From an uncultured bacterium (lineage in GTDB: Bacteria; Patescibacteriota; Gracilibacteria; Absconditabacterales; Absconditicoccaceae), in contig CAIVEC010000026.1 in assembly GCA_903904875.1 (NCBI GenBank), positions 1 to 45,016 of the forward strand: DNA of 45,016 bases, given 5' to 3'. A model generated the notes under the pieces. That model made no database searches. It worked only from the letters and a program-made list of their open reading frames with translations, and was not told where the DNA came from. Both the position numbers and the translations under genes were made by a program. Shown piece after piece: positions 9,121-18,773 of the stretch. Every line of letters starts with the position of its first letter. Within the stretch, counting starts at the first letter, position 1.

Positions 9121-10012
9121 AGTCTAATTTCACTTCTTCATAATTTTCTTGAAGATATTTTCTGGATTTTTGGAGGATAATTTTCACCTTATCAGAATCG
9201 GAAAGATCTGATTTTGAAATCTTTATCTTGGTGCTTACATAACGATTGTATCCATATTCCTTAAGCTTTTTGAGAAAGGTAGGCAACTTCAAGACTCCAT
9301 CACCAGGCAAGATATGTCATTCGCCGATTTTGCTTTTATCGGAGAAATAGATGACCGCAAGATACGGAAGGAAGTCTTTCATCTTTCTCAAGAAATCACT
9401 TTCAAAAGCGTCAGAATCAAGGTTTGAAATATCTAGTCCTATGTAGCAGAGATATTTTTTTACGATTTCCACCATATTGCTGAAACGGTATTTCGGGATA
9501 GGCAAAGCGAAAAGACTTGAATCTTCAGGATTGATGATAGCAAAATGGATGCCCTTATGCTCTTTCCTTCGCTTCAATACATTGTCAGTGATAAAGCTGA
9601 ATGTCTTGAAATTAAAGAATTTTGGAGCGTTGATAGCGATAGTATCAGCACCAAGTTCGTAACACAAATCTATAGCCCTGTTGATTTCTTTATCATTGAG
9701 ATTGTCGGATGTCTGGATGACTTTGATAGGAAGTTGGTAGTTCTCAGAAAGTTTCTTTACGTAATCGATTTTTCGGGAATCGAAATTTTTCCGGATAGCG
9801 AGATCTATGCCATCAAATCATGCCTCTTTAGCAAGTTCAAATACAAGATCCAATCAATATCCAGAAAGTGAATCTGTACTGAACAGACACATTGATTTTT
9901 TAATATCCTTCGGATCATCTGTCGATTTTCCGTCTTCCATATCAAAAAAGAAATCTTTTTTGATTGATCATAATTGTGTGTCTTCCATTGGTTTTTCTTT
10001 TTTGTTTATCAT
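9119..10012 (-). CDS. sugar phosphate isomerase/epimerase-like TIM-barrel protein
   Basis: The 297-residue protein reads as a xylose-isomerase-like TIM barrel: SLSGYGLDLVFELAKEAGFDGIDLAI near the start, KLSENYQLPIKVIQ, then a strand with CYELGADTIAINAP, and the late motif GEGHILPGDGVL that resembles the metal-site strand GHVLPGEG of this superfamily. Several of these glycines are TGA. Two in-frame ATGs (10012 and 9988) are possible starts; I chose the upstream one, which has no competing stop. The substrate cannot be told from sequence. It stands alone and runs convergent to the tig cluster. Confidence 0.75.
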
Positions 10013-10136
10013 TGTTTGTAATATAAACAAACTAAATCATACGCTAATTATACTGTTTTTGAGTATTTTTGCAAATTTTTCTATTGGTAGAAAATCTTAT
10101 CAAAAATTTATACAACAAATTTTAGTAGCTAAGTTT

Positions 10137-10203
10137 GCACCCGGGTGGAAAATGTAGCTATTTGGCTTAATGGGCTATTTTATTGACTATCGCACCCGGG
10201 TGC
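10137..10203. repeat. pair of palindromic GCACCCGGGTGC sites
   Basis: GCACCCGGGTG occurs at 10137-10147 and the full 12-bp palindrome GCACCCGGGTGC at 10192-10203, 55 bp apart, in otherwise AT-rich DNA. The second overlaps the stop of the EEP-family gene. They may be operator half-sites, a stem formed between copies, or remnants of a small repeat. Confidence 0.5.
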
Positions 10204-11189
10204 TACTTGAGGTCGATAGTGAACAAGAAAGCTCTGTGGTCAGATCCTGGCAGAGTAATAGTTTTAAGGCTTTGTACAGCAAGCGACGGAGTAGTCCATA
10301 CATGATCGATATGTGCTTGAAAAAGCGGAAATTCCTTGAATCTTCGGGTAAAGAGAAATGGGATACGTTTAGTTTGATTTTCCAATTCACCGGAAAAAGC
10401 TGTAGTCAAGATATCATAATACGGTGATCGAGGTGTCACATTAAAATCTCCGACTACCACAATATTATCAAGCTTTCTATCAGATTCATGGTTCTGGAAA
10501 TCCTGGACAAAACTTCTGAGTTGATTATTCCTCATCACAAAATGATCATAGCTATCAGGCGAACTGGTATGTACAAGATAAAAATAGAGTTGTTGACCGG
10601 AATATACCAAAGAAAAATAACCGTATCTCCGCATTCATTGAGGGAAATCCTCAGCTTTGTTAGTGAGCGGATATTTGCTGAATACCATGCTTCCTACAAA
10701 CGTTTTGGATCGAGTGGTATTGTTGGTGTAAGGATATTTAGCTTTCAGCAAGTCCTTGAGATGTTCATAATGGTGGTCGGCAAATTCTACGAACATGAGC
10801 ATATCGGGATCATTGTCAGAGATAGTCTTTTTTATTCCTTCATAGTTGATATTGTCCTTATGGATGTTTGCAAATAAGATTTTAAGACTTCATGTCTGTA
10901 CTTCTTGAGTAAACGGTTCGGTGACATAGAAATGATTGAATTGCTTGCTATACCAAAAAAACAGGAAACAGAACGCCAGAAACGATACGCCTCGGAAATA
11001 ACGATGAGCAGGATGCTGATATCCCGCTTTCATCTTCTTTTTGAGATATACAAAGCTTATGATAGCAAACACACAGCTGATTGCAGCGATATACGGCAAA
11101 AAACTTATAAGCAATTCGCTTGCATAGTATCCAGGAAAAAAGAGCGGAAAGAGAAATATTAAAACCGTAACAAATATCGTAGTAATCAT
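10203..11189 (-). CDS. membrane-anchored endonuclease/exonuclease/phosphatase (EEP) family protein
   Basis: The 328-residue protein begins with two or three transmembrane helices (about residues 3-25, 28-50 and 66-82) and continues with an extracytoplasmic EEP domain. Conserved EEP elements are visible in order: ILFANIH (metal-site Asn), MLMFVEFADHH (Glu), VVVGDFNVTP (Asp-x-Asn), HIDHVW and GSDHRA (catalytic Asp-His). The architecture resembles YafD/VanJ-like membrane phosphodiesterases. TTG and GTG codons lie a few codons upstream of the chosen ATG at 11189. The substrate, whether lipid-linked or nucleic acid, cannot be decided from sequence. Confidence 0.82.
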
Positions 11190-11246
11190 AATATACACCA
11201 AAAAATAAACACATAATAGGATACAAAAAAGAGGCGATTATGCAAA

Positions 11247-11275
11247 CAAAAAAAGCTGTGTGAAAAACACACAGC
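11247..11275 (-). terminator. rho-independent terminator
   Basis: On the minus strand GCTGTGTG pairs with CACACAGC around TTTTT and is followed by seven T. It ends the gene at 11294-11656 before the EEP gene begins. Confidence 0.85.
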
Positions 11276-11293
11276 AATACATAATTAATTCAG

Positions 11294-11656
11294 TTAGTTA
11301 TCTGGAAATAATAAACTTTTTCTCTTATTTCCATTTTTGTAATGAAAGGTGATGACATGCATCGTACGATCTTCTTCATTTATATGCAGAAGAGATTCAA
11401 TGACCTTGCCCCTTTTTTTTGTTTCTCCAATGAAAAATTTGGTACCTGGTTTAAGGTTGAGAGTGTCTTTACGGACACCATGCAAACATCCCGCAGGATT
11501 TCCGTATTCTTCACTAATTCTTTTCTGAGAAATTTTGCGAACGTTTACATACTTCTGAGAAACTAATTCAGGAATTTCAGGTTTAGATTCTTTGGCTTCT
11601 TTCATCATTAGAAATAATTTTTTAGAGTTAGTTTTTTTGTTTTTGAGGTAAAACAT
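11294..11656 (-). CDS. small basic hypothetical protein
   Basis: A 120-residue lysine-rich protein with no TGA codon. The first 50 residues are charged (MFYLKNKKTNSKK...), the rest is beta-rich: LKPGTKFFIGETKKRGKV, LLHINEEDRTMHVITFHYK. The second half could be a small barrel, but I do not recognise the family. A strong terminator just after the stop and an isolated position support a real, separately transcribed gene. Confidence 0.65.
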   Translation of the reverse strand: MFYLKNKKTNSKKLFLMMKEAKESKPEIPELVSQKYVNVRKISQKRISEEYGNPAGCLHGVRKDTLNLKPGTKFFIGETKKRGKVIESLLHINEEDRTMHVITFHYKNGNKRKSLLFPDN

Positions 11657-11759
11657 ATACTCTTTTATGTAAAAAATGCAACACTTTTTTTAATTTTCAT
11701 TGACTAAAAATACCAAATCGCTACGCTAAAGTCCATTTAGTCGGAAAACGGACGGAAAT

Positions 11760-13202
11760 ATGAAATTCCACATCCTCATCTTCGGATGCCAGATGAACTA
11801 CGCAGATAGTGCAAGGATCAGAGCAGTGCTCACCAACTGCTGATTTTCGTATACGGAACACATCAAGGATGCAGACATCGTGATCTTCGATACCTGTTCC
11901 GTCAGACAGAAATCCGAAGACAAGATCACCGGAAAATTAAAGACAATCAGACCGGATCAAAAGGTACGGATCACCTGATGCATGATACAACACGTATTAA
12001 GACAATGAAAAATGAATAATGAAAAATGAATAATGAAAGTAGGAAATTTCTTATGAACTATAGTAAACAAAAACCCGAAAATATTGTGATTGACAACAGA
12101 AGAAATCAATAATCTTTCACCTTGATCCTCATCCCTTGTTCCTATAAATAACTTTTTCAACCCTGTCTTTCATAATCTCACCAAGAAACGGAAAAACATA
12201 GAGCTGATGCGAAGAATTGATGATACAGGATTTCTGCCATTGATATTGAAGAAGATATGCTATAAAATTTCATACGACCAGGAATTGGTCAATGAATACG
12301 AAAAAATCATTCCTACCTGAATTGCTACTTCTATGAATTTACATCAAACAACCGCATATATACCAATTTCCACCTGATGTAATCAATTTTGCTCATACTG
12401 CATCGTTCCGTATGCCAGAGGGCTGGAAAAATATTTTTCCGTAGAACAGATTGTAAACGAAGCGAAAATATATCTGAAGAATGGAGCGAAAGAAATCGTT
12501 CTCTTATGACAGATCGTGAATAAGCATCCTGAATTCGTTACTATCGTCAAAGAGGTTTTGAAGCTGAAATGACTGAAACGATTGAGATATACGTCGCCGT
12601 ATCCTACCTATTATTCTAAAGAATTGTTAGCCTTGCATCAAAAGGAAGAGAAGCTATGTCCGCATATCCATATGCCGTTGCAGTCAGGATCTGATTCTGT
12701 TTTGAAAAAAATGTTCAGAGGATATACCGTCAAGCAAGCGAAAGCATTCATCGACAATATCAGAAAACTCAAAAGAAACATTAGTATCACGACAGATATC
12801 ATAGTAGGATTCCCCGAAGAGACGGAAGAGGATTTCCAACAGACATTAGACCTCGTGAAATACGGAAACTTCGATATGATCTACATCTGAATCTATTCTC
12901 CGAGACCAGGAACTTTGGCAGAAAAAAATTATCCTGATACTATCTCACGTTCGGTGAAACGGGACAGACGAAGGAGACTCAATGATCTTTTGAAAGACAT
13001 TTCATGCAAAAACAATGAAAAAGAGATTGGAAATACGAAAGAGGTACTAATTAACAAAATTAGTAAATGAATTATTGAAGGATATACAGATAATATGAAA
13101 CAGGTTCTCATTGAATGAAAAAACTCCGCCAAAGTAGGGGAGTTCGTTCGTGTAAAAATAATGAAAGCAGTACCGTTCAAACTGTATGGGAAAATTATCT
13201 AG
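11760..13202 (+). CDS. miaB: tRNA-2-methylthio-N6-dimethylallyladenosine synthase-type methylthiotransferase (MiaB family)
   Basis: This radical SAM enzyme adds a methylthio group to A37 of certain tRNAs. The N-terminal domain has its three Fe-S cysteines at 10 (FGCQMNYADS), 46 (FDTCSV) and 74 (ITGCM). The radical SAM cluster CNQFCSYC is at 207, 211 and 214, followed by the TIM barrel (PLQSGSDSVLKKM, TTDIIVGFPEET) and a C-terminal TRAM-like domain. E. coli MiaB has its CxxxCxxC at 157-164, so about 59 extra residues lie between cysteine 3 and the radical SAM motif. Part of that insert is the low-complexity repeat at 12003-12038. The gene overlaps the convergent prs by 8 bp. Confidence 0.9.
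12003..12038 (+). repeat. AATGAATAATGAAA-type repeat inside miaB
   Basis: Two copies of AATGAAAAATGAATAATGAA-like units lie in frame within miaB. Two of the ATGA-phase TGA codons are read as glycine, which is the only reason the repeat stays open. The same motif occurs between dnaN and the pseudopilin gene (16463-16492). Confidence 0.7.
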
Positions 13203-14277
13203 TTACTCATTTATTAAAATCAATGCCTCTATTGGTAAATACGGCTTCTATTATTTCTGCATAATTTGGTGCAGCATCAAAAACCGTAACAAAATCAGGA
13301 TAATAATTTCTGTATACAGCATTGGTTATAAAGATAGTGCCTATCAATTTTTCATCGTGGAGCTTGATTAGCTTTTCATTTGCAGAACCATTAAAAAGCC
13401 CTGCAGTTATTACCGCATTCACGCTATTCGGTGTTCCTATTTTCCACATTTCTCTAACTAATTTATCAAAACTCCCTCCTGTATCTAGGATATCATCATG
13501 AATTAATATATCTCTTCCTGTTGGGTCTCAAACAATGATAATTTTTTCAACTGTATTATTTTCTTTTTTAGATCTTTTTTTGATGACATTGAGATAATCT
13601 AGTCATAAATCCTCAGCAATTGCGTCAGTCTTTTTATCTCATCATTGATCCATACCAGAGAGAAGAATATCAGACTTACCTAAAATTTGTACAGCTCTTT
13701 GAACAGCTCGTCAAGTATGGAGGTTTACACATTTGGTAATTTTATTTCCTTTAAAAATAGCCGAATTATGGACATCCATAGTCACATAGTAATCAGGGGA
13801 GAGTTGTTCTTTTATAACATCAAGAAAAAAATGTGCAGAGGTAGATGTTCTTTTAGTTGTTTCTTTGAGTCAACCATCAGGAAATTTATCTTCTCTACCA
13901 TAAGGCATTCACGTATATATAAAATTTAATGTTTTACATCAATGAACTATAGCCGCATTCCCCAAGAAAAGAGATTGAACAAATCTATCATTATATTTTA
14001 CATGCATAGGATTTCTTTTTTTATCGAGTATAATCTTATTACCATTAACATCAGCTACAATCCAAACATGTTGTCCACGGACAGAATGTTTCAATTCTCA
14101 GATAGTGCTTTCTTCATCAGTAAATTCATCGTAGGTATTGATTTCATACGAAAGCACCTTTGCTATATCATACTCCAAAGATTTAAGATTTTTTTTAAGG
14201 ATATCTACCATACCCATAACTAATCATTCTGTGTCTTGAGTTCAGACAATATGAATTTTTTCTTTAGTTTCAATCAT
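13195..14277 (-). CDS. prs: ribose-phosphate pyrophosphokinase (PRPP synthetase)
   Basis: PRPP synthetase makes phosphoribosyl pyrophosphate for nucleotide and cofactor synthesis. The 360-residue protein shows the family pattern: MPYGREDK with the TKRTSTSAHFFLDVI helix, the TMDVHNSA metal-binding strand, ILLSGMDQGG, and the PRPP loop IIVGDPTGRDILIHDDILDTGGSFDKL. The tail SANEKLIKL with NAVYRNYYPDFVTVFD also fits. It is about 40 residues longer than the common 310-320, mostly at the N-terminus (MIETKEKIHIVGTQDTE). After the last conserved residues a TGA-Gly carries the frame four codons further to TAA, which overlaps the end of miaB by 8 bp. Confidence 0.87.
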
Positions 14278-14471
14278 ATGGAAATATAAAATTATATAAA
14301 ATCATAGAGATTTGTATATAAATATTATAATATATATGTCAAGAGATAATTAAAAAAAACAGTATAAGAGGGAGCTTTTTATTTCTCTTGAATATCCAGG
14401 ACAAATACATATCAATTTAGTCACATTCTATGAATATTTTTTTTTGTTATTCTTAATTCTTAACTTTTATT

Positions 14472-15173
14472 ATGAACTATCCGAAACACGTAGCCATTGT
14501 ACCCGACGGAAATAGGACACGAGCGAAAGCAAATGATAAAACAGTCGCTGAAGCATATATGATATCATACGAAAAAGCAGTTGAATTGATTATACATACC
14601 TTTACTCATACCGACATTAAAGTATTTACCCTTCGAGGGTTGAGTACGGAAAACGCACAAAAAAGGCCGAAAGAGGAGTTTGATTTCCTGATGACTATGT
14701 ATAAGATTGTAGAAGAAGATCTCGATGAATTCCTGAAAGAACATAAGGTCAACTTCAAGGTTATAGGTGATCTGAATTGAATTACTGATGATTTTAGGAA
14801 CTATTTAGTGGCTAAACAGAAAAGGAATACCTATGATACGGACAGACATTTCGTCTTCGCTATCAACTACGGAGGAAGAGATGAAATCGTCAGAGGGATA
14901 AGAAAATTAGCACAAGAAAAGAAGGATCTGACTATTGTTACCGAAGAAGATATCACCAAATCATTGGATCTTGGAAACGTTCCTCCTATCGAGCTTGTTA
15001 TCAGGACGAAATGAGATCAAGCACAGAGAACATCAGGATTTATGTCATGGTGGATAGGATACGCAGAATTGTATTTTACCGCAAAAAAATGTCCGGAATT
15101 TGATATTCCTGAATATGAGGAAGCATTGAAATGGTTTGATCATATTGCCGATCTACGCAACTACGGAAAATAA
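14472..15173 (+). CDS. uppS: isoprenyl transferase (undecaprenyl diphosphate synthase)
   Basis: This cis-prenyltransferase builds the C55 lipid carrier for peptidoglycan. At 233 residues it has the family length. The catalytic Asp12 lies in VPDGNRTRAKA, and FTLRGLSTENAQKRP, FAINYGGRDEIV, ELVIRTKGDQ and the C-terminal WWIGYAELYFT strand with W/D motif match the family order. The substitution of RTRAKA for the usual RRWAKA is a small deviation. Two internal glycines are TGA (after DLN and in RTKG). It is preceded by a 194-bp AT-rich gap and followed by a repeat-rich spacer before dnaN. Confidence 0.93.
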
Positions 15174-15177
15174 CTAA

Positions 15178-15323
15178 CAAAATAGCTTCAGGTCGTTTCA
15201 GATAGATTCAGATAGCTCCAGGTTGTTGTAATATAGCTGCAATCTGCGACAATCTGTAGCGTTCGCCTTAGCGAACATGAGGCGATATGCGACAATTCCT
15301 TTTAGTCATTTAGTTAAAAAGAG
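15178..15323. repeat. short-period repeat spacer between uppS and dnaN
   Basis: Degenerate units such as AGCTTCAGGT, TTCAGATAG, AGCTCCAGGT and CAATCTGCGACAATCTG follow each other. They end in a perfect GTTCGC-CTTA-GCGAAC hairpin (15261-15276). No gene is visible. Confidence 0.6.
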
Positions 15324-16457
15324 ATGAAAATCACTATTGAAACAGCTAAACTTTTGGAGATCATCGATCTCGGATTAAGATTCGTTTCCAAAAACGCAAC
15401 TTTGCCAATCCTGCAGAATTTCTATTTCAAAGCTTCTATCGATTCGTTACTGCTCAGAGCTACGGATATGGAAAAATATATCGAGATAGAGATGCCATGC
15501 AAAGTGACTATGGAAGGCGCTATCACGGTAAACGCAAGAATGTTTTCCGATATCATAAAAACCATAGAAGAGAAAGATTTGGAAATCAGCGTGGATCAGA
15601 AATCACAGGTAATGACATTGAAATCAGCAAAAGATAATTTCGACATCAACGGTATCGCAGCGAGCGAATATGTCGCATTGCCGGAAGTGCCTAATGAAAA
15701 CACGCTTACGGTAGAGACGCAATTATTCGCTGAAGGAGTTTCTAAAGTGGAATACGCAGTTACGGAGAAAAATTTCAGCCCGGTATTGACAGGAGTATTA
15801 TTGAAAGCAAAAAACGATAATTTGATTTTCGTAGGTACGGACTCATTCAGACTATCAGAATTCAAAGCAAAATCTAATCTGAAGGATGCAGACTTTGCAT
15901 TAATCGTACCAAAAGTGACTATGACCGATATCCAAAAAATATCTGAATACGCGATGAGCAATGAATGTGAGAATCTTACGGTCCAATATTCAGAGAATCT
16001 TATCGCATTCCAAGTACAGGTGAAAGATATGAAGATATTAGCTACGTCATTACTTATCCAAGGAAATTTCCCTGAATATGAAAGAGAAGAAATCATGCCA
16101 ACAAACTTCAACACGAAAATATTGGTGGACAAAAATCTCTGTGAAAAGGCCATCAGGAAAATAGGAATCCTTACGAGAGATATCAATAATTATATCCAGA
16201 TAGAAACTACGAAAGATAGCATTGTCATCTCATCAGGAAAGACAGATAAAGGAGCTGGTACGACAACTATCCCTGCTATCATCGAAGGGACATCACTCAG
16301 CTTTGGGATCAACGGAAAATATATCACGGACTTCATCAAAATCATCAAAGGTGAAGAATTGGTATTCAATGTCATCGATAATCAGAAACCGCTTATCTTG
16401 ATGGATAAGGACGAAACAGCATACAGATATGTTGTCAGACCACTCATAAACTCATAG
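15324..16457 (+). CDS. dnaN: DNA polymerase III subunit beta (sliding clamp)
   Basis: The sliding clamp tethers DNA polymerase III to DNA. The 377-residue protein has the three-domain length and typical landmarks: MKITIETAKLLE with LPILQNFYFKA in domain 1, FVGTDSFRLSEFKAK in domain 2, FPEYEREEIMP, and the C-terminal RYVVRPL that matches the family's xMPMR/L ending. It contains about 15 glycines, all GGN, and no TGA. It is not next to dnaA here. AGAGATG at the start gives at most a weak Shine-Dalgarno. Confidence 0.96.
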   Translation: MKITIETAKLLEIIDLGLRFVSKNATLPILQNFYFKASIDSLLLRATDMEKYIEIEMPCKVTMEGAITVNARMFSDIIKTIEEKDLEISVDQKSQVMTLKSAKDNFDINGIAASEYVALPEVPNENTLTVETQLFAEGVSKVEYAVTEKNFSPVLTGVLLKAKNDNLIFVGTDSFRLSEFKAKSNLKDADFALIVPKVTMTDIQKISEYAMSNECENLTVQYSENLIAFQVQVKDMKILATSLLIQGNFPEYEREEIMPTNFNTKILVDKNLCEKAIRKIGILTRDINNYIQIETTKDSIVISSGKTDKGAGTTTIPAIIEGTSLSFGINGKYITDFIKIIKGEELVFNVIDNQKPLILMDKDETAYRYVVRPLINS

Positions 16458-16600
16458 ACAATTAATGAATAATGAATAGTGAAGAATGAATAATGTATGA
16501 TTTGTCTAATAATGGACTATTGTATTATACAGTAGTTAATAAGTATACAATTTCATCATTTTTCATTATTAATTTTTAATTTTTCATTATTTTTTTATCT
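16458..16600. repeat. self-complementary AATGAATAATGAA spacer
   Basis: The left part repeats AATGAATAATGAATAGTGAA; the right part repeats TTTTTCATTATTAATTTTT, which is its approximate reverse complement. The gap can therefore fold into one long AT-rich stem around a loop of about 50 nt. The motif also occurs inside miaB. Confidence 0.65.
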
Positions 16601-17215
16601 ATGGATAAAAAAAGTTGATTTAGTTTTCTCGAAATACTCATCGTGATGATGATTGTTGGTATTTTGTTTGTAGCATTCAGATCTTCTTTCCAAGTGAAAA
16701 ATAAGGACGTATTATATGGTCAAGCCTGCATAGAGACACTGTACGGACAAGTGAATAATTTTCTGCATGCAGGACTAAGCAGCAAATCAATAAATTCATG
16801 AGGTACTCAAATTTTTCCTGACCAATATATCATCAGTTTCAATCCTTGAAGTTGAACAATAGTGTTAAGCTATGAAACACAGGGGAGCGGGTATATATAT
16901 AGTAGTATAGAAATTACCTGAAACACCAATATCAGTTATTGCAGCAGCAATAGTTATATGATACTTCTAAGTTGAGAAACATACGAACTTCATATAAACA
17001 AATGACTCCAGGAGAATGCAGCTCTGCAATTCTTCTACATCACAGGAACAAGTTCAGTGAGTACATGATGAAATATATTTTTGCAGTGCGATCTCCAGTG
17101 AACATGATGCAAGACTATGGGTCGCTTTGAAAGCGATACTAGAACAGTCAGTATCAAAAAACAAATGTGTTTAAGTTTTACCGGGGCTGGTGATTGCCTT
17201 GAATGGGATAATTAA
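16601..17215 (+). CDS. type IV pilin-like (pseudopilin) protein
   Basis: The 204-residue protein has a short basic leader (MDKKSG), then a prepilin signature FSFLEILIVMMIVGIL with Glu5 of the mature protein and a long hydrophobic helix. Cleavage would follow the TGA-encoded Gly6, so the prepilin peptidase site itself depends on UGA = Gly. The rest is a variable Ser/Thr/Gly-rich globular domain with several cysteines that could form disulfides. It is likely assembled by the PilB/PilC machinery encoded at 28.8-31.2 kb. Whether it is a major or minor subunit is unknown. Confidence 0.85.
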
Positions 17216-17235
17216 TTTATTTTTAAAATTATTTT

Positions 17236-17625
17236 ATGAAAATTTATATTACAGCACCATTTAAAGGTGAAGATAATAAAAATGAAATTGAAAAAATGTG
17301 TTCAATAATAAGAGAGTCTTGATTTGAAGATTATTGTTTTGTTCGCGACGAAAAAGCTTTTGACGATTATCATAAAATGATGCAAAGAGCAAAAGAAGAA
17401 GTAATAAAATGCGATGTTTTGTTGATCGATTATGATGGTCCAACACATGGCCGTATGATAGAACTTGGAATAGCTTATACTATGGACAAAAAGATAATAT
17501 TAATAACAAAAGAAGGAACATCTATCAAGCAAACTGTAAGAGGAGTAGTAGATAGTATTATTGAATATAAAGAGCTTGAAGATATTATTGAACCAATGAA
17601 GATATTATTATCAAAATGGAAATAA
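17236..17625 (+). CDS. nucleoside 2-deoxyribosyltransferase-like protein
   Basis: At 129 residues it has the size of the nucleoside deoxyribosyltransferase / DUF4406-like fold. MKIYITAPF is the first strand with its substrate loop; CDVLLIDYDGPTHGRMIELGIAYTMDKKIILIT carries the conserved Asp and the catalytic-type Glu in the GRMIELG helix. These enzymes exchange or hydrolyse the base of deoxynucleosides or nucleotides; the exact substrate is not clear. One TGA-Gly (RESGFED). It follows the pseudopilin by 20 bp but is functionally unrelated as far as can be seen. Confidence 0.72.
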
Positions 17626-17692
17626 CTAAAAAATAATGGAAATTTATACTACATTCTCTATACTATCGTCACTTTACACTACTATATAGTAT

Positions 17693-18589
17693 ATGGCCGA
17701 TACTTACGATTTTCCCATAGCGAATACCCTGGATGACAATCAGCATCTAATATTTTATAAAATCATGAATTATGACGTCCCTCGCCATTACAGCTATTTC
17801 CTTTTCGAGAAAAAGTGATGGAAGAAGCAAGAAGACATCCTAAGAGGCCAAGAATTTCCTCCGGATGAGGAAAAGTACAGCTGGGACAAAAAAAACGAGT
17901 ATATGGACGATTTTTTGAAATATATCAACAGATTCAAACGATTATACAGATCCATACCCTTTATCCAGTCCATCTATCTCTGCAATTCCATCACGTTCAA
18001 CGCGTTGCATAAAGATTCTGACATAGATATCTTCATCGTAACGAAGAAATGAGCGCTTTGGCGTGCAAGATTACGGAGTGCATTGCTATTTTTCCTTTTT
18101 GGACTCAAAAGAGGAGTGCTGCGAGGCAAGAAGAAGAAATTCTGTCTGAGCTTCTATGTCACCAATACGCACCAAAACTTGTATAATATCATGTTACCGC
18201 AAAATGACATCTATTTCATCTATCGGCTGGCGCATCTGGTACCTTTATACCAGGAAACCCCGGAAAACATCTATAAACACAATAAATGGCTAGAAAGTGC
18301 GTTACCGAACTTCCCAGGCAGGCATTGTATCGATATTTGACTCAAACCAACGTGAGGTAAGAACACATTCAAAAAAATAACTGAATTTATCTGTTGAGGC
18401 ATCGTCGGAAAAGGTGTAGAATACCTCATACAATTAGTCCGATTACCTATAGTTATCTACAAAACAAGACGCTTAAAAGACAAAGGTCGGGGTATTGTAG
18501 TAAATAAGAATATGCTGAAGTTTCATATGGATATAAGGAAAAAGATACATCTGCTCTATATGATGTACAAAAAGAAAATGGAGAAATAG
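17693..18589 (+). CDS. nucleotidyltransferase-like protein
   Basis: The 298-residue protein contains the motif IYLCNSITFNALHKDSDIDIFIVTKKG, which resembles the polymerase-beta-type nucleotidyltransferase signature (GS...D-x-D): strand, a Ser/Asn loop, then the acidic pair DSDIDIF. Helices before it contain FLKYINRFKRLYRSIPFIQ. The C-terminal third is basic (KKTR, RRLKDKGRG, MYKKKMEK). Several glycines are TGA. Similar uncharacterised proteins are seen in CPR genomes; acceptor and nucleotide are unknown. The Gly of the usual GS motif is replaced (CNSI), so activity is uncertain. Confidence 0.6.
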
Positions 18590-18610
18590 TAGATACAAAG
18601 CGATATTTTC

Positions 18611-18666
18611 ATTGATAACCATATACTAGCAAGACGGTTTTCTGAAAAATTTCTATTGATAACCAT
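18611..18666. repeat. direct repeat ATTGATAACCAT upstream of ftsA
   Basis: ATTGATAACCAT occurs at 18611 and 18655, 44 bp apart, in the 184-bp gap before ftsA. A weak hairpin CGATTCAAATCG with a T-rich tail follows (18680-18702) and may terminate the upstream gene. The repeats could be operator sites, but two copies are little evidence. Confidence 0.4.
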
Positions 18667-18773
18667 TATATATCACAATCGATTCAAATCGGTTTGTTTT
18701 TTGTAATTGTATAAATACATCCTTGTTAAACAATTTGTAAAAGTTTTTTTATTTGCCTAACACAAAAACGAGT

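Noticed and set aside
15596-16186. Minus-strand frame of 196 codons
   Set aside because: Antisense shadow of dnaN.
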